The notes: generated from the letters alone by a model not told the origin. DNA of 64,000 nucleotides from Micromonospora sp. MH99 (GCF_021442385.1 NZ_MUZA01000018.1:1-64000), one strand, 5' to 3'. Shown: positions 16,666 through 26,658, counted from the stretch's first letter. A program made the numbers and translations.

Positions 16666-16692
16666 GCGCCCGCCGGCTGAGCCGGCGGGCGC
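16666..16692 (+). terminator. Intrinsic-type terminator after the cyclophilin pair
   Basis: A perfect 12-bp stem (16666-16677 with 16681-16692), a 3-base loop and then TTTCG. It lies between convergent genes (cyclophilin and relA) and may serve both. Confidence 0.8.
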
Positions 16693-16714
16693 TTTCGTGT
16701 GCGGGGTACGGGGT

Positions 16715-19243
16715 TCAGGCGCCCGAGGTGACCCGGTACGCGTCGAAGACCCCGTCGACCTTGCGAACGGTGGCCAGCAGGTGGCCCAGGTGCTTCGGGT
16801 CGGCCATCTCGAAGCTGAACCGGCTCACCGCCACCCGGTCGCGGGTGGTGGTGACCGTCGCGGACAGGATGTTGACCCGCTCGTCGGAGAGCACCCGGGT
16901 GACGTCGGCGAGCAGCTTGTGCCGGTCCAGTGCCTCGACCTGTATCGCCACCAGGAACGTGGAGGCGGACGTGAGCTTCCAGCTCACCTCGACCACCCGC
17001 TCGGCCTGGGCCCGCAGGTCCTCGGCGTTGGCGCAGTCGTCGCGGTGCACGCTCACCCCGCCGGAGCGGGTGACGAAGCCGAACACCGAGTCCGGTGGGA
17101 CCGGCGTGCAGCAGCGGGCCAGTTTGATCCAGACGTCGCTGACGCCACGGACCACCACACCGGGATCGCTGCTGCTCTGGCGGCTGCGCGGCGGCCGGGT
17201 GGCGACGGCGGTCTCGGCGATGTCCTCCGCCGCGCCCTCCTCGCCGCCGTACGCGGCCATCAGCTTCTGCACCACCGACTGCGCGGAGACCTGACTGTCG
17301 CCGACCGCCGCGTACAGCGACGCCACGTCGGCGAGGTGCAGGTCCCGGGCGATCGACATCAGCGCGTCGGAGGTGAGCATCCGCTGCAACGGCATGCCCT
17401 GCTTGCGCATCGCCTTGACGATCGCGTCCTTGCCGGCCTCGATCGCCTCCTCGCGCCGCTCCTTGTTGAAGTACTGGCGGATCTTCGTGCGGGCGCGCGG
17501 GCTCTTGACGAAGCCCAGCCAGTCCTGCGTGGGGCCGGCCGTCTCGGACTTCGACGTGAAGATCTCGATCACGTCGCCGTTGGACAGCGTCGACTCCAGA
17601 GGCACCAGCTTGCCGTTGACCCGCGCGCCGATGCACTTGTGCCCCACCTCGGTGTGCACCGCGTACGCGAAGTCCACAGGCGTCGACCCGGTCGGCAGCG
17701 GGATGACGTCACCCTTGGGGGTGAAGACGTACACCTCCTGGCTGGACAGGTCGAAGCGCAGCGCGTCCAGGAACTCGCTCGGGTCGGCCGCCTCCCGCTG
17801 CCAGTCCAGCAGCTGCCGCAGCCAGGTCATCTCGTCGATGTGCGCCGGCGGGCCGACGATCTGGGTGCCCTTGTGCTCCTTGTACTTCCAGTGCGCGGCG
17901 ATGCCGAACTCCGCGGTGCGGTGCATCGCGTACGTGCGGATCTGCATCTCCACCGGCTTGCCGGTGGGCCCGATGACAGTCGTGTGCAACGACTGGTACA
18001 TGTTGAACTTGGGCATGGCGATGTAGTCCTTGAACCGCCCCGGCACCGGCTGCCAGTTGGCGTGGATCACGCCGAGCGCCGCGTAGCAGTCCCGCACGGT
18101 GTCGACCAGGATCCGGACGCCGACCAGGTCGTAGATGTCGTTGAAGTCGCGACCCCGCACGATCATCTTCTGGTAGATCGAGTAGAGGTGCTTCGGCCGC
18201 CCGGTCGTCTCCGCCTTGATCTTGGCGGCCTTCAGGTCGGTGCCGACCTTCTGGGTGACCTGCCGCAGCAGCGACTCCCGCTGCGGCTGGTGCTCCCCGA
18301 TCAGCCGGTTGATCTCCTCGTAGCGCTTGGGGAACAGGGTGCCGAAGGCCAGGTCCTCCAGCTCCCACTTGATCGTGTTCATACCGAGCCGGTGGGCGAG
18401 CGGCGCCAGGATCTCCAGCGTCTCCTTGGCCTTCTGCTCCTGCTTGGGGCGGGGCAGGAAGGTCAGGGTGCGCATGTTGTGCAGCCGGTCGGCCAGCTTG
18501 ATCACCAGCACCCGCGGGTCCTTGGCCATCGCCACGACCATCTTGCGGATCGTCTCGGCCTTGGCGGCGTCGCCCAGCTTGACCTTGTCCAGCTTGGTGA
18601 CGCCGTCGACCAGCAGGGCGACCTCGCCGCCGAAGTCGGCGCGCATCGCGTCGAGCGTGTACTCGGTGTCCTCGATGGTGTCGTGCAGCAGCGCGGCGAC
18701 GAGCGTGGTGGTGTCCATGCCCAGGTTGCCGAGGATGGTGGCGACGGCGAGCGGGTGGGTGATGTACGGGTCGCCGGACTTGCGGTACTGCCCGGAGTGC
18801 CACCGCGCGGCCGTGTCGAAGGCGCGCTGGAGCAGCCGCGCGTCGGCCTTCGGGTGGTTCTCCCGGTGACTCGCGATGAGCGGCTCCAGCACCTCGCTGA
18901 CCTGCGAGGTCTGCCAGGGCGCGTTGAACCGGGCCAGCCGGGCGCGCACCCGCCGACCGGTGGGCGCGTTGGACAGCCCGAAGCCACCGCTCGGCGACGG
19001 GTCGACGCCGGCGTCGGTCGGGAACGGGACCACGACCCCGTCGGCGCCCGCGGACGCCTCGGTGGTGGCGCTCACCGGGACCCCGGTCGGAGCCGTCGCG
19101 CCGTCGGCAGGAGCCCTGCCGGAGCCGTTGTCGGTGCCCGTCACCCGGGCCGGCGCGTCGCCGTTCCGGTCGGTCACCGAGCCGTCAGCGTCGCCTGTCG
19201 GGTGCACCGTGCCCTCCGCCGGAGGGACGACATCGTGGGACAC
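16715..19243 (-). CDS. relA: Bifunctional (p)ppGpp synthetase/hydrolase (Rel)
   Basis: A long RSH protein of 842 residues controlling the stringent response. After a disordered N-terminal extension of about 95 residues come the HD hydrolase domain ([19 protein letters not shown], with HD at 187-188 in [10 protein letters not shown]), the synthetase domain (YHQSLHTT-type region, seen as [12 protein letters not shown]), the TGS domain ([22 protein letters not shown]), and the C-terminal zinc-finger/ACT domains (RCCTPVPPD; final ~75 residues). Both catalytic domains look intact, as expected for the single actinobacterial Rel. The start is a GTG just after AGGAGG. It lies downstream of apt, as is usual in actinobacteria. 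Confidence 0.95.
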   Translation of the reverse strand: MSHDVVPPAEGTVHPTGDADGSVTDRNGDAPARVTGTDNGSGRAPADGATAPTGVPVSATTEASAGADGVVVPFPTDAGVDPSPSGGFGLSNAPTGRRVRARLARFNAPWQTSQVSEVLEPLIASHRENHPKADARLLQRAFDTAARWHSGQYRKSGDPYITHPLAVATILGNLGMDTTTLVAALLHDTIEDTEYTLDAMRADFGGEVALLVDGVTKLDKVKLGDAAKAETIRKMVVAMAKDPRVLVIKLADRLHNMRTLTFLPRPKQEQKAKETLEILAPLAHRLGMNTIKWELEDLAFGTLFPKRYEEINRLIGEHQPQRESLLRQVTQKVGTDLKAAKIKAETTGRPKHLYSIYQKMIVRGRDFNDIYDLVGVRILVDTVRDCYAALGVIHANWQPVPGRFKDYIAMPKFNMYQSLHTTVIGPTGKPVEMQIRTYAMHRTAEFGIAAHWKYKEHKGTQIVGPPAHIDEMTWLRQLLDWQREAADPSEFLDALRFDLSSQEVYVFTPKGDVIPLPTGSTPVDFAYAVHTEVGHKCIGARVNGKLVPLESTLSNGDVIEIFTSKSETAGPTQDWLGFVKSPRARTKIRQYFNKERREEAIEAGKDAIVKAMRKQGMPLQRMLTSDALMSIARDLHLADVASLYAAVGDSQVSAQSVVQKLMAAYGGEEGAAEDIAETAVATRPPRSRQSSSDPGVVVRGVSDVWIKLARCCTPVPPDSVFGFVTRSGGVSVHRDDCANAEDLRAQAERVVEVSWKLTSASTFLVAIQVEALDRHKLLADVTRVLSDERVNILSATVTTTRDRVAVSRFSFEMADPKHLGHLLATVRKVDGVFDAYRVTSGA

Positions 19244-19412
19244 CGGCCTCCTCACCGCTCGCCGGAAACACACCGGCCGAACGTCGGCCGGCCTGGTCTC
19301 GCGTCGCCGGACGGTGTACCGCCGGCGTCAGCAAAGGGCAATGCTACCCGCACGGACGGTCCCCTGCCGCTCCGCCGGACGGTCGGCGCGAGCTCCGCCC
19401 GACGGGCCGGGC

Positions 19413-19979
19413 TCAAACGGTCAGCAGGGCATGGACCGGGCGCGGCGCCAGCCGCTCCCGCGCGCCCAGGAAGCCGATCTCCAGCAGAACGGTGAAGCCC
19501 GTGACCGTCCCGCCGGCCCGCTCGACGAGGTCCAGCGTCGCCTCGGCGGTGCCGCCGGTGGCCAGCACGTCGTCGACGACCAGCACCCGGTGGCCGGCGG
19601 TGAAGGCGTCCTCGTGCACCTCCAGGGTGGCCTCGCCGTATTCGAGCGCGTACGACACCGAGTGCGCCGGACGGGGCAGCTTGCCGGCCTTGCGCACCGG
19701 CACCACGCCCACCCCGGCCGCGTACGCGACAGCCGCCGCGACGACGAAGCCGCGCGCCTCGATGCCCACCACCACGTCGAAGCCGTCCCGCCCGTGGTAC
19801 GCGACGATCCCGTCGACGACCTCGCGGAACGCCTTGCCGTCGGCGAACAGCGGCATCAGGTCCTTGAACAGGACACCGGGCTTGGGGAAGTCCGGCACGT
19901 CCAGCACCCGGCTGGCCACCAACCGGGCGGCCTCCGGGCCGCTGTCCCCGCGCGCCGCGGTGCTGTGGGTCTCCGTCAC
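19413..19979 (-). CDS. apt: Adenine phosphoribosyltransferase
   Basis: A 188-residue purine salvage enzyme converting adenine and PRPP to AMP. The PRPP-binding signature VLVVDDVLATGGTAEA is at about residues 127-142, the N-terminal DVPDFPKPGVLFKDLMPLF is characteristic of Apt, and GIEARGF lies in between. The GTG start (VTETHST) follows AAGGGA. The gene lies between secF and relA on one strand, the conserved actinobacterial order. A strong hairpin separates it from secF, so it probably has its own promoter. Confidence 0.94.
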   Translation of the reverse strand: MTETHSTAARGDSGPEAARLVASRVLDVPDFPKPGVLFKDLMPLFADGKAFREVVDGIVAYHGRDGFDVVVGIEARGFVVAAAVAYAAGVGVVPVRKAGKLPRPAHSVSYALEYGEATLEVHEDAFTAGHRVLVVDDVLATGGTAEATLDLVERAGGTVTGFTVLLEIGFLGARERLAPRPVHALLTV

Positions 19980-20005
19980 GGTTGTTCGTTTCCCTTCCCA
20001 CGACG

Positions 20006-20047
20006 ACGGCGTCCGGCATGCTGCTCGCACAGCATGCCGGACGCCGT
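20006..20047 (-). terminator. Hairpin after secF
   Basis: Perfect 18-bp arms (20006-20023, 20030-20047) around a 6-base loop, located between the secF stop and apt. No T-tract follows on the minus strand. It likely terminates the yajC-secD-secF transcript. Confidence 0.7.
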
Positions 20048-20082
20048 TCGGGCGTTTCCTCCCGGGTCGACCCCGGGGCCGG

Positions 20083-21276
20083 TCAGCGCCGCTTGGCGCC
20101 GCCGGGCCGGTTACCGCCGCCGCCGGGGCGACCGCCCCGGGCGCCGGTCGGCCGCTTGCCCACCGGCCGCGCGCCCACCTTCGGGGCGGCGCCGGCCAGC
20201 GCGGCGGAGTCGGGGTCGAGCGGCGCGTCGGCCACCTCGCCCTCGACCGGGGCCGCAGCGCCCTTGCCGGTGACCTCGCCACGGCCCGGCGTGCCCCGAC
20301 GGGCCTGCACCCGCTTGTTGTGCGCCTGGATGCGGGGGTCGTAGTTCTTCAGCAGCGCCAGCAGCGGCGTCGCCACCAGGATGGAGGTCAGGAACGCCAC
20401 CGCCATACCCACGAACAGCACCAGGCCGAGGTCCTTCAGCGTGCCGGCGCCGAGCAGGCCGGCACCGATGAAGAGCAGACCACCGACGGGCAGCAGGGCC
20501 ACCACCGAGGTGTTCAGCGACCGCATGAGGCTCTGGTTGACGGCCAGGTTGGCCGCCTCGCCGTACGTCATGTTGTTGTTGGCGGTGATGCCGCGGGTGT
20601 TCTCCTGGACCTTGTCGAAGACCACCACCACGTCGTAGAGCGCGAAGCCCAGGATCGTGAGGAAACCGATGATCGTCGACGGGGTGACCTCGAAGCCGAC
20701 AAGCGAGTAGATGCCGGCGGTGAGGATCAGGTTCGTGAACAGCGACGCCACCGCGGCGACCGCCATTCGCCACTCGAAGCGCAGGATCAGGTAGACCATC
20801 ACCAGCGCGATGAAGATGACCAGACCGAGCACGGCCCGCGAGGTGACCTGGCTGCCCCACGCCTCGCTGACCTGGTTGCCGCTGATCTGGTCGGCGCTGA
20901 TGCCGAACCGCTTGGCGATGTCGGCCTTGACGGCGGTGGCCTGCTCCGCGCTGAGCTGACCGGTACGCAGCTCGTAGGTGTCGCCGCCCGTGCCACCGAC
21001 CTTCTGCGCGGTCACCACCTCGGCGCCGCCGCCCTCGGCCGCGAGCGCGGCGTCGACCTGCTCCTCGGCCTGGTTCAGGGTGCCGACGCTGGCCGGCACC
21101 TGGAACGAGTTGCCGCCGGCGAACTCGATGCCGAGGCTGAACCCGCGGATCGACACGCTCAGGATCGCGATCAGGATCAGGATCCCGGCGACGCCGAACC
21201 AGAGCTTGCGCCGGCCGACGACGTTGAGACCGGCCTCGCCGTTGTAGAGGCGGCTCGCCAAACCGTTCTGAGCCAT
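20083..21276 (-). CDS. secF: Protein translocase subunit SecF
   Basis: A 397-residue RND-type membrane protein that, with SecD, uses the proton motive force to pull preproteins out of the SecYEG channel. It has six expected membrane segments: the first near residues 29-47 and five clustered at about 145-310, including the conserved GFEVTPSTIIGFLTILGFALYDVVVVFDKVQEN. The C-terminal ~85 residues are a Gly/Arg/Pro-rich cytoplasmic tail, a common actinobacterial addition. The ATG lies one base after the secD stop, implying coupled translation. Confidence 0.95.
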   Translation of the reverse strand: MAQNGLASRLYNGEAGLNVVGRRKLWFGVAGILILIAILSVSIRGFSLGIEFAGGNSFQVPASVGTLNQAEEQVDAALAAEGGGAEVVTAQKVGGTGGDTYELRTGQLSAEQATAVKADIAKRFGISADQISGNQVSEAWGSQVTSRAVLGLVIFIALVMVYLILRFEWRMAVAAVASLFTNLILTAGIYSLVGFEVTPSTIIGFLTILGFALYDVVVVFDKVQENTRGITANNNMTYGEAANLAVNQSLMRSLNTSVVALLPVGGLLFIGAGLLGAGTLKDLGLVLFVGMAVAFLTSILVATPLLALLKNYDPRIQAHNKRVQARRGTPGRGEVTGKGAAAPVEGEVADAPLDPDSAALAGAAPKVGARPVGKRPTGARGGRPGGGGNRPGGAKRR

Positions 21277-21277
21277 C

Positions 21278-23188
21278 TCAGGCCTCCTTGGCGCGCGGGT
21301 TGCGGGGCTGAGTCTGCTGGTTGCGGGCCGGAAGCGCCCGGCCCAGGCCGCTGACCCGCGGGGACAGGAACGCCCGGGTCCGGGCGAACATCGTCATGAT
21401 CGGGTGCCGGAAGAGGAAGACCACGACCAGGTCCAGCACCGTGGCCAGGCCGAGGGCGAACGCGAAGCCCTTGACCGTGCCGACCGAGACCACGTAGAGC
21501 ACCACTGCGGAGAGCAGGGTGATCGCGTTGGCGGAGATGATCGTCCGGCGGGCGCGGACCCAGGCGCGGGGCACCGCGCTGCGCGGGCTGCGCCCCTCCC
21601 GGATCTCGTCCTTGAGTCGTTCGAAGTAGATGACGAACGAGTCCGCCGCCACACCGAGCGAGACGATCATGCCGGCGATGCCGGCGAGGGTGAGCGTGAA
21701 GCCGATCTGCCGGCCGAGCACCACCAGCGCGCCAAAGACGAGCAGCGCGGAGAGGATCAGGCTCAGGAAGATCACCGAGCCGAGCAGCCGGTAGTAGAAG
21801 AACGCGTAGATGATGACCAGCAGCATGCCGATGCCGGCCGCGAGCAGACCGGCGCGCAGGTGGCTGGCCCCCAGGGTCGCGGTGACGTTCTGCGACTCCT
21901 GCGCCTTGAAGGTCACCGGCAGCGCGCCGTAGCGGAGCTGGCCGGCGAGCGCGCTGGCGTCCTTCTGGTTGAAGTTGCCGGTGATCTGGGAGTTGCCGGT
22001 CAGCACGCCCTGGATCTCCGGGGAGGAGACGATCTCGTTGTCCAGGACGACAGCCACCCGGCACTTGCCGTCCTGACCGAGCGCGCTGGCGTCGCAGGCC
22101 TGGCCCTCGTTGTTGAACGCCTCACGGGTCAACGCGGTCCACTTGCTCTGGCCGTCACCGGTGAAGTCGAGGCTGACCACCCAGGCGTTGGTCTGGTCGA
22201 GCACCGCGTCGGCGTCGTCCACGTCGGTGCCGAGGACCTTGGCCTGGTCGAGCAGGTACTTCGAGGCGCCGCCCTCGCAGGACACGACCTGCTGCTTCGG
22301 GTCGGAGATCGACGCCGGGGGACGCTTGTCGAGCTGGGCGCACCCGATCGTCGGCACGTTGAACTGCATCTGCGCCGGCAGCACGGCGACCTCTTGCGGC
22401 GACAGCGCGCTGAACGGCTTGAGCTTGTCGCCCAGCGACGGGTCGGCGCTCAGGTCGGCGGGGGCCTGCAGACCGCTGGCGGCCTGCCAGGCGGCGGCGC
22501 CGACCTTCTGCTCGACGGCCTTGCGCTGCTCCTCGACGCTCGCCGGCACCGGCTCGGCGCTGGCGCTCGCCGACGGCGCGGGGGCGCTCGCCGAGGCCGA
22601 GGGGGTCGGCGTGGCAGGCGTGGCACTGGCGGACGGCGCGGGCGCCATCCCGCCCTGTCCACCACTGGCCGACGGGCTCACCTTCGGCGCGGCGCTGCCG
22701 GACGGGGTCGCCGACGGGGCGCCGGACGGGGTGACGCTGCCCGGCGGAGCCGCCGTGGCGGCCGGCGGCGCGGCGGCCGTCCCGCTGCCGTCGGCGGCCT
22801 TGAGCACCTTGCGGAAGCGCAGCTCGGCCGCGCTGCCCACCTCGTCGAGGTTCCGGTTCTCACCGGGCAGGGAGATGACGATGTTCCGGTTGCCCTCGGT
22901 GACCACCTCGGCCTCGGCCACGCCGAGGCCGTTGACCCGGTTCTCGATGATCTGCCGGGCCTCCTCAAGGTTCTCGGCAGTCGGGGGCTTGCCGTCGACG
23001 TTGTTTGTCGCCTCCAGCGTCATCCGGGTGCCGCCGATCAGGTCCAAGCCGAGCTTGGGCTCGAGCCGGTCCTTGAAGCTGCCGCTGGCGCCGCCCGAGA
23101 AGAACACCAAAAGATAGAGGACGACGAAGATGAACCCGAGCACGGCGAGCTGCCGGCCGGGTCGCATCTGTCCCTGAGGTGGTGCCAC
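21278..23188 (-). CDS. secD: Protein translocase subunit SecD
   Basis: A 636-residue partner of SecF with six membrane segments: one near the N-terminus (LAVLGFIFVVLYLLVFF) and five in the last 220 residues. The conserved LAGIAGMIVSLGVAADSFVIYFERLKDEI is present. In the large outer P1 domain there is a long low-complexity insertion of roughly 90 residues made of Ala, Pro and Ser. Such spacers occur in actinobacterial SecD but vary in length. I chose the GTG at 23186-23188, preceded by AGGA. yajC lies upstream and secF directly downstream. Confidence 0.95.
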   Translation of the reverse strand: MAPPQGQMRPGRQLAVLGFIFVVLYLLVFFSGGASGSFKDRLEPKLGLDLIGGTRMTLEATNNVDGKPPTAENLEEARQIIENRVNGLGVAEAEVVTEGNRNIVISLPGENRNLDEVGSAAELRFRKVLKAADGSGTAAAPPAATAAPPGSVTPSGAPSATPSGSAAPKVSPSASGGQGGMAPAPSASATPATPTPSASASAPAPSASASAEPVPASVEEQRKAVEQKVGAAAWQAASGLQAPADLSADPSLGDKLKPFSALSPQEVAVLPAQMQFNVPTIGCAQLDKRPPASISDPKQQVVSCEGGASKYLLDQAKVLGTDVDDADAVLDQTNAWVVSLDFTGDGQSKWTALTREAFNNEGQACDASALGQDGKCRVAVVLDNEIVSSPEIQGVLTGNSQITGNFNQKDASALAGQLRYGALPVTFKAQESQNVTATLGASHLRAGLLAAGIGMLLVIIYAFFYYRLLGSVIFLSLILSALLVFGALVVLGRQIGFTLTLAGIAGMIVSLGVAADSFVIYFERLKDEIREGRSPRSAVPRAWVRARRTIISANAITLLSAVVLYVVSVGTVKGFAFALGLATVLDLVVVFLFRHPIMTMFARTRAFLSPRVSGLGRALPARNQQTQPRNPRAKEA

Positions 23189-23393
23189 GGTTGTCCTGTC
23201 TCCCTGTACGGTCGCGCCGCTGCGCGCGGCGGCGGCGAGTGTCGGGCCGGGGGTCCCGGCCAACGGGTCTGACCTGGCCGACGGGGGTGCCGGCGCGCTG
23301 GCCGGACACGCCGGCGTGGGACGCCGACGGTCACGGGAACGTGCCGACGCCCGGCGTCGACCCAACTATCCAGTTTTCACGTCGCGTCCGCTG

Positions 23394-23410
23394 CCCCGTC
23401 CGTGACGGGG
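23394..23410 (-). terminator. Small hairpin between yajC and secD
   Basis: CCCCGTC and GACGGGG flank a 3-base loop. It lies in the ~280-bp gap downstream of yajC. It could be a terminator or an attenuator; nothing in the sequence decides. Confidence 0.35.
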
Positions 23411-23467
23411 CGGCCCCGAACTCCGGTCGCCTGGCCGTACGCCAGAACCGTCGCCCGGCGGGCGGAG

Positions 23468-23806
23468 TCAGTCCTTGACGGTGTCCGCGTCCTCGGTGAC
23501 CGGCTCGCTCGGCAGCTCCGCGCGGGTGACCACCCGGGCGATGGCCGGCCGGGCGTAGCGGGTCTGGACGCCCGGAGCGATCTCGAGCAGCACGGCGTCG
23601 TCCTCGACGCCGGTGACCGTGCCGTAGAGCCCGCCGATGGTGACAACCTCGTCGCCCGGGCCCAGCGCGGACTGCATGGCCTCCGCATCGCGGCGACGCT
23701 TCTGCTGCGGACGGATCATCATGAAGTACATGACGCCGAAGAGCAGGACGATCATCAGGATCGGCGTGAAGCCGCCGGCCCCACCACCCGCTGCAAGGTA
23801 TTGCAC
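23468..23806 (-). CDS. yajC: Preprotein translocase accessory subunit YajC
   Basis: A 112-residue single-span membrane protein of the SecDF-YajC complex. The hydrophobic segment FTPILMIVLLFGVMYFMMIRPQQKRRR (about 13-39) and the following QSALGPGDEVVTIGGLYGTV are the family hallmarks. I chose the GTG (VQYLAAGG) after GGGAAGG; longer in-frame readings upstream add an implausible basic stretch. It sits between ruvB and secD, the conserved actinobacterial order. Confidence 0.93.
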   Translation of the reverse strand: MQYLAAGGGAGGFTPILMIVLLFGVMYFMMIRPQQKRRRDAEAMQSALGPGDEVVTIGGLYGTVTGVEDDAVLLEIAPGVQTRYARPAIARVVTRAELPSEPVTEDADTVKD

Positions 23807-23945
23807 GGTTACTGCCTTCCCATTGGCCACCAGCCACGGCACGGGAGTGCCGGAGCGGAGGCGGATTCTCACATCCTGTACAGACCGCGGCGAAGTCTAA
23901 TCCCTGCACCTGAGAACACCGAATGCGGCACAGATCACGTTCACA

Positions 23946-25013
23946 TCACGGCTGATCGGTGTCCAGGGAGAACAGATCGGGCGCAGACGGGACATCCATC
24001 CCAAATGTACCATTCGGCGGAGTACGCCCCAGGTGCCGCCAGGCAGCCTCCGTGGCCACCCGGCCCCGCGGGGTACGAGCCAGCAGGCCGGCGCGCACCA
24101 GGAACGGCTCACAGACCTCCTCGACCGTGTCCGGCTGCTCCCCCACCGCCACGGCGAGCGTGGACAACCCGACCGGGCCGCCCCGGAACGAGTCCACCAG
24201 CGCGGTCAGCACCGCCCGGTCCAGCCGGTCCAGGCCCAGCGCGTCGACGTCGTACACCGTCAGGGCCTTGCGGGCGGTGCCCAGGGTGACCACACCGTCG
24301 GCCCGGACCTCCGCGTAGTCGCGGACCCGGCGCAGCAGCCGGTTGGCGATCCGCGGCGTGCCCCGGGACCGGCCGGCGATCTCCGCCGCGCCGTCGGCGG
24401 TGATCGGCACCCCGAGGATGCGCGCCGAACGGTGCAGCAGCGTCTCCAGGTCCGCCGGGGCGTAGAAGTCGAGGTGCGCGACGAAGCCGAACCGGTCCCG
24501 CATGGGCCCGGTCAACAGACCCGAGCGGGTGGTCGCGCCGACCAGGGTGAACGGCTCGACGTCGAGCGGGATCGCGGTGGCGCCCGGCCCCTTGCCGACC
24601 ACCACGTCGACCCGGAAGTCCTCCATCGCGCTGTAGAGCAGTTCCTCCGCCGGCCGCGCGATCCGGTGGATCTCGTCGATGAAGAGCACGTCGCCCTCGG
24701 CGAGGCTGGTCAGGATCGCCGCCAGGTCGCCGGAACGCTCGATCGCCGGACCGCTGGTCACGCGGATGCCGGCGCCCAGCTCCGCGGCGACGATGTTGGC
24801 CAGGCTCGTTTTGCCCAGCCCGGGAGGCCCGGACAGCAGGATGTGATCCGGGGGCGACCCCCGCCGCATGGCGCCCTGCAACAACAGGTCGAGCTGATCG
24901 CGCACCCGGTCCTGGGCGATGAACTCGGCCAGCCGCCGGGGCCGCACGGTGGCCTCCACGTCCCGGTCGGCATCACTGACGTACGCCGAGACGAGCCCGT
25001 CGGTGTCGCTCAC
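23946..25013 (-). CDS. ruvB: Holliday junction branch migration ATPase RuvB
   Basis: The 355-residue hexameric motor that drives branch migration with RuvA. Walker A GPPGLGKT is at 62-69, Walker B FIDEIHR at about 112-118, sensor 1 is in [11 protein letters not shown], and the C-terminal winged helix contains [16 protein letters not shown] chose the GTG start (VSDTDGLVS) after a G-rich stretch. It is downstream of ruvA by 28 bp in the same operon. The protein looks complete. Confidence 0.96.
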   Translation of the reverse strand: MSDTDGLVSAYVSDADRDVEATVRPRRLAEFIAQDRVRDQLDLLLQGAMRRGSPPDHILLSGPPGLGKTSLANIVAAELGAGIRVTSGPAIERSGDLAAILTSLAEGDVLFIDEIHRIARPAEELLYSAMEDFRVDVVVGKGPGATAIPLDVEPFTLVGATTRSGLLTGPMRDRFGFVAHLDFYAPADLETLLHRSARILGVPITADGAAEIAGRSRGTPRIANRLLRRVRDYAEVRADGVVTLGTARKALTVYDVDALGLDRLDRAVLTALVDSFRGGPVGLSTLAVAVGEQPDTVEEVCEPFLVRAGLLARTPRGRVATEAAWRHLGRTPPNGTFGMDVPSAPDLFSLDTDQP

Positions 25014-25041
25014 CGCGCCGCCCCCCGTCGCCCCTGGGCGG

Positions 25042-25644
25042 TCATCGGGTACGACCCAGCAGGCGGATGGCCTGCTTGAGCAGGACCGGCACGGGCGGGG
25101 TGGCACCGTCGATGGTCTCCGCCACGGCGGCCACCGCCTGGTCGGCCTGCCCGGCCGTCCAACCCAGACCGATCAGCGCCTGCCGCACCTGATCGGGCCA
25201 GGCGCCAGCGGTCACGCCGCCCACCCCGTCGGCGCCGATCGACACCGGGCCGATCCGGTCCCGCAACTCCAGCACCAGGCGTTCGGCGCCCTTCTTGCCG
25301 ATCCCGGGCACCCGGGTCAGCGCGGCGGTGTCGGCGTTGGCGATGGCCTTTCGCACCGCGTCCGGCGTGTGCACGGCCAGCACCGCCTGGGCCAGCCGTG
25401 GGCCGACCCCGCTGGCGGTCTGCAGCAGCTCGAACAACGCCTTCGCGTCGTCGTCGGCGAAACCGTAGAGGGTCAGCGAATCCTCCCGGACCACCAGGCT
25501 GGTGGCCAGCCGCGCCGGCTGCCCCACCCGCAGGTCGGCGAGGGTCCCCGGGGCGCAGTGCACGGCCAGGCCGACACCGCCGACCTCGATCACGGCCAGA
25601 TCCGGGCCTGTCGCGGTCACCGTGCCGCGCACGCTGGCGATCAT
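25042..25644 (-). CDS. ruvA: Holliday junction DNA-binding protein RuvA
   Basis: A 200-residue tetrameric protein that grips the Holliday junction and recruits RuvB. It opens with the typical MIASVRGTV, has paired helix-hairpin-helix motifs ([17 protein letters not shown] and [19 protein letters not shown]), and ends with the small RuvB-binding domain ([19 protein letters not shown]). The ATG overlaps the ruvC stop as ATGA, indicating coupling. Confidence 0.96.
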   Translation of the reverse strand: MIASVRGTVTATGPDLAVIEVGGVGLAVHCAPGTLADLRVGQPARLATSLVVREDSLTLYGFADDDAKALFELLQTASGVGPRLAQAVLAVHTPDAVRKAIANADTAALTRVPGIGKKGAERLVLELRDRIGPVSIGADGVGGVTAGAWPDQVRQALIGLGWTAGQADQAVAAVAETIDGATPPVPVLLKQAIRLLGRTR

Positions 25645-26168
25645 CGTGCTCCTCCTCGTCGTGCCCGATCGGCCGCGGCGGCCAGCTTGGAACGGGTGCC
25701 GCCGCGCCACACGTGGCAGATGGCCAGGGCGAGAGCGTCGGCGGCGTCGGCCGGCTTCGGTGGCTCGTCCAGCCGCAGCAGCCGGGTCACCATGGCGGTC
25801 ACCTGCGCCTTGTCGGCCTGACCGGAACCGGTCACCGCCGCCTTCACCTCGCTGGGCGTGTACGTCTGCACCGGCAGCCCCGCCCGCGCCCCGGCCAGCA
25901 CGGCGATGCCGCTGGCCTGGGCGGTGCCCATCACCGTCCGGACGTTGTGCTGGCTGAACACCCGCTCGACGGCGACGCTCTCCGGCTGGTGCTCGGCGAC
26001 CAGTTTGGTCAGCGACCGGTCCAGGTGCAGCAGGCGCAGCGGCAGGTCGTCGGCCGGGTCGGTGTAGACCACGTAGTACGCGATGAGCGTGCACGGCCGG
26101 CCGGGCACGCCCTCGACGACGCCCACCCCGCACCGCGTCAACCCCGGGTCGACCCCCAGCACCCGCAC
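25641..26168 (-). CDS. ruvC: Crossover junction endodeoxyribonuclease RuvC
   Basis: A 175-residue Holliday junction resolvase. The RNase H-like catalytic acidic residues are visible: Asp7 (GVDPG), Glu68 (AVERVF) and the paired Asp of [12 protein letters not shown] near residue 145. The GTG start (VRVLGVDPG) has GGGGGAGGGGG upstream; an open frame continues further upstream but encodes only repeats. It is the first gene of ruvC-ruvA-ruvB. Confidence 0.96.
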   Translation of the reverse strand: MRVLGVDPGLTRCGVGVVEGVPGRPCTLIAYYVVYTDPADDLPLRLLHLDRSLTKLVAEHQPESVAVERVFSQHNVRTVMGTAQASGIAVLAGARAGLPVQTYTPSEVKAAVTGSGQADKAQVTAMVTRLLRLDEPPKPADAADALALAICHVWRGGTRSKLAAAADRARRGGAR

Positions 26169-26279
26169 GCCGCCCCCTCCCCCAGCCGTCAGCAGTACGT
26201 GTGTTCGACACCCTAACCGGCCTCCTTCCCAGCAGCCCCACGGGACACGCCCTCCCCCACCCCACGCCCCCTGACGACC

Positions 26280-26342
26280 CGCGCCCCGCGCCCCGCGCAC
26301 CGCGCCCCGCGCCCCGCGCACCGCGCCCCGCGCCCTGCGCAA
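26280..26342. repeat. Three tandem 21-bp GC repeats
   Basis: Three 21-bp units starting CGCGCCCCGCG at 26280, 26301 and 26322; the third has two changes near its end. Purely G/C with one A per unit. It lies about 110 bp upstream of the ruvC start and might form unusual DNA structure. Confidence 0.85.
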
Positions 26343-26397
26343 CTTCCCGGAAGTTGCTGCCTCCGACGCTCGGGAGACAGCAACATCCCTGATACTG
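26339..26397. repeat. Palindromic intergenic element, copy 1
   Basis: Contains two overlapping inverted repeats: GCAACTTCC/GGAAGTTGC (26339-26357) and GTTGCTGCCTCC/GGAGACAGCAAC (26353-26384, one mismatch). They share the GTTGC at 26353-26357, so they are mutually exclusive. It is followed by the tail TGCGCGGATCTT (26386-26397), also seen after copy 2. Confidence 0.65.
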
Positions 26398-26460
26398 CGC
26401 GGATCTTGACGACGATCACCCACCCGACCGGCCGGGAGGGGGGCGCGGCACCGCAGCCGT

Positions 26461-26535
26461 CAAGGTCGTGCTCGAACCAGGATGTAGTGGTCACGAGACG
26501 CCGGGAGACCACTACATCCTGGTTGTTGCGCGATC
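26461..26535. repeat. Palindromic intergenic element, copy 2
   Basis: A perfect 18-bp inverted repeat (26475-26492 with 26507-26524) around a 14-base loop containing CGCCGGGA, followed by TGCGCGATCTT. The loop (CGGGAGAC) and tail match copy 1, while the stem differs on both strands (ATGTAGTGG/CCACTACAT against TTGCTG/CAGCAA). Confidence 0.7.
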
Positions 26536-26621
26536 TTCCGGCGCGGCGCGGCAGCCGGGGCGAGGCGCCGCGGCGGGACATGGCCACACAGCATTGGCAC
26601 CGAGTATGTGTCGCTGCCCCA

Positions 26622-26650
26622 TGTGCCGCAGGGCACACAGCTCGTAACTT
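26622..26650 (+). promoter_or_regulatory. Promoter and palindrome of the SDR gene
   Basis: TAACTT (26645-26650), eight bases before the ATG, fits a -10 box. The palindrome TGTGCC-4-GGCACA (26622-26637) covers the -35 region and may be bound by a regulator. Confidence 0.45.
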
Positions 26651-26658
26651 CTTGCGCC

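Larger units (their letters stand above)
26169..26658. other. 490-bp divergent intergenic region rich in repeats
   Basis: The gap lies between ruvC (leftward) and the SDR gene (rightward). It contains three tandem 21-bp GC units (26280-26342), two related palindromic elements (26339-26397 and 26461-26535) and the SDR promoter with a TGTGCC/GGCACA palindrome. No coding sequence is convincing; frames through it only translate the repeats. Confidence 0.7.

Noticed and set aside
16697..19495. 932-codon plus-strand open frame opposite relA
   Set aside because: The composition is Arg/Gly/His/Val-rich with no domain pattern; it mirrors relA codon bias.
26200..26423. N-terminal extension of ruvC into the repeat region
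   Set aside because: The extension translates only the 21-bp repeats; the GTG at 26168 gives a protein of normal RuvC length with a good ribosome-binding site.
26280..26535. Possible CRISPR-like repeat array
   Set aside because: Units are directly abutting or palindromic, differ from each other and have no spacers of even length.
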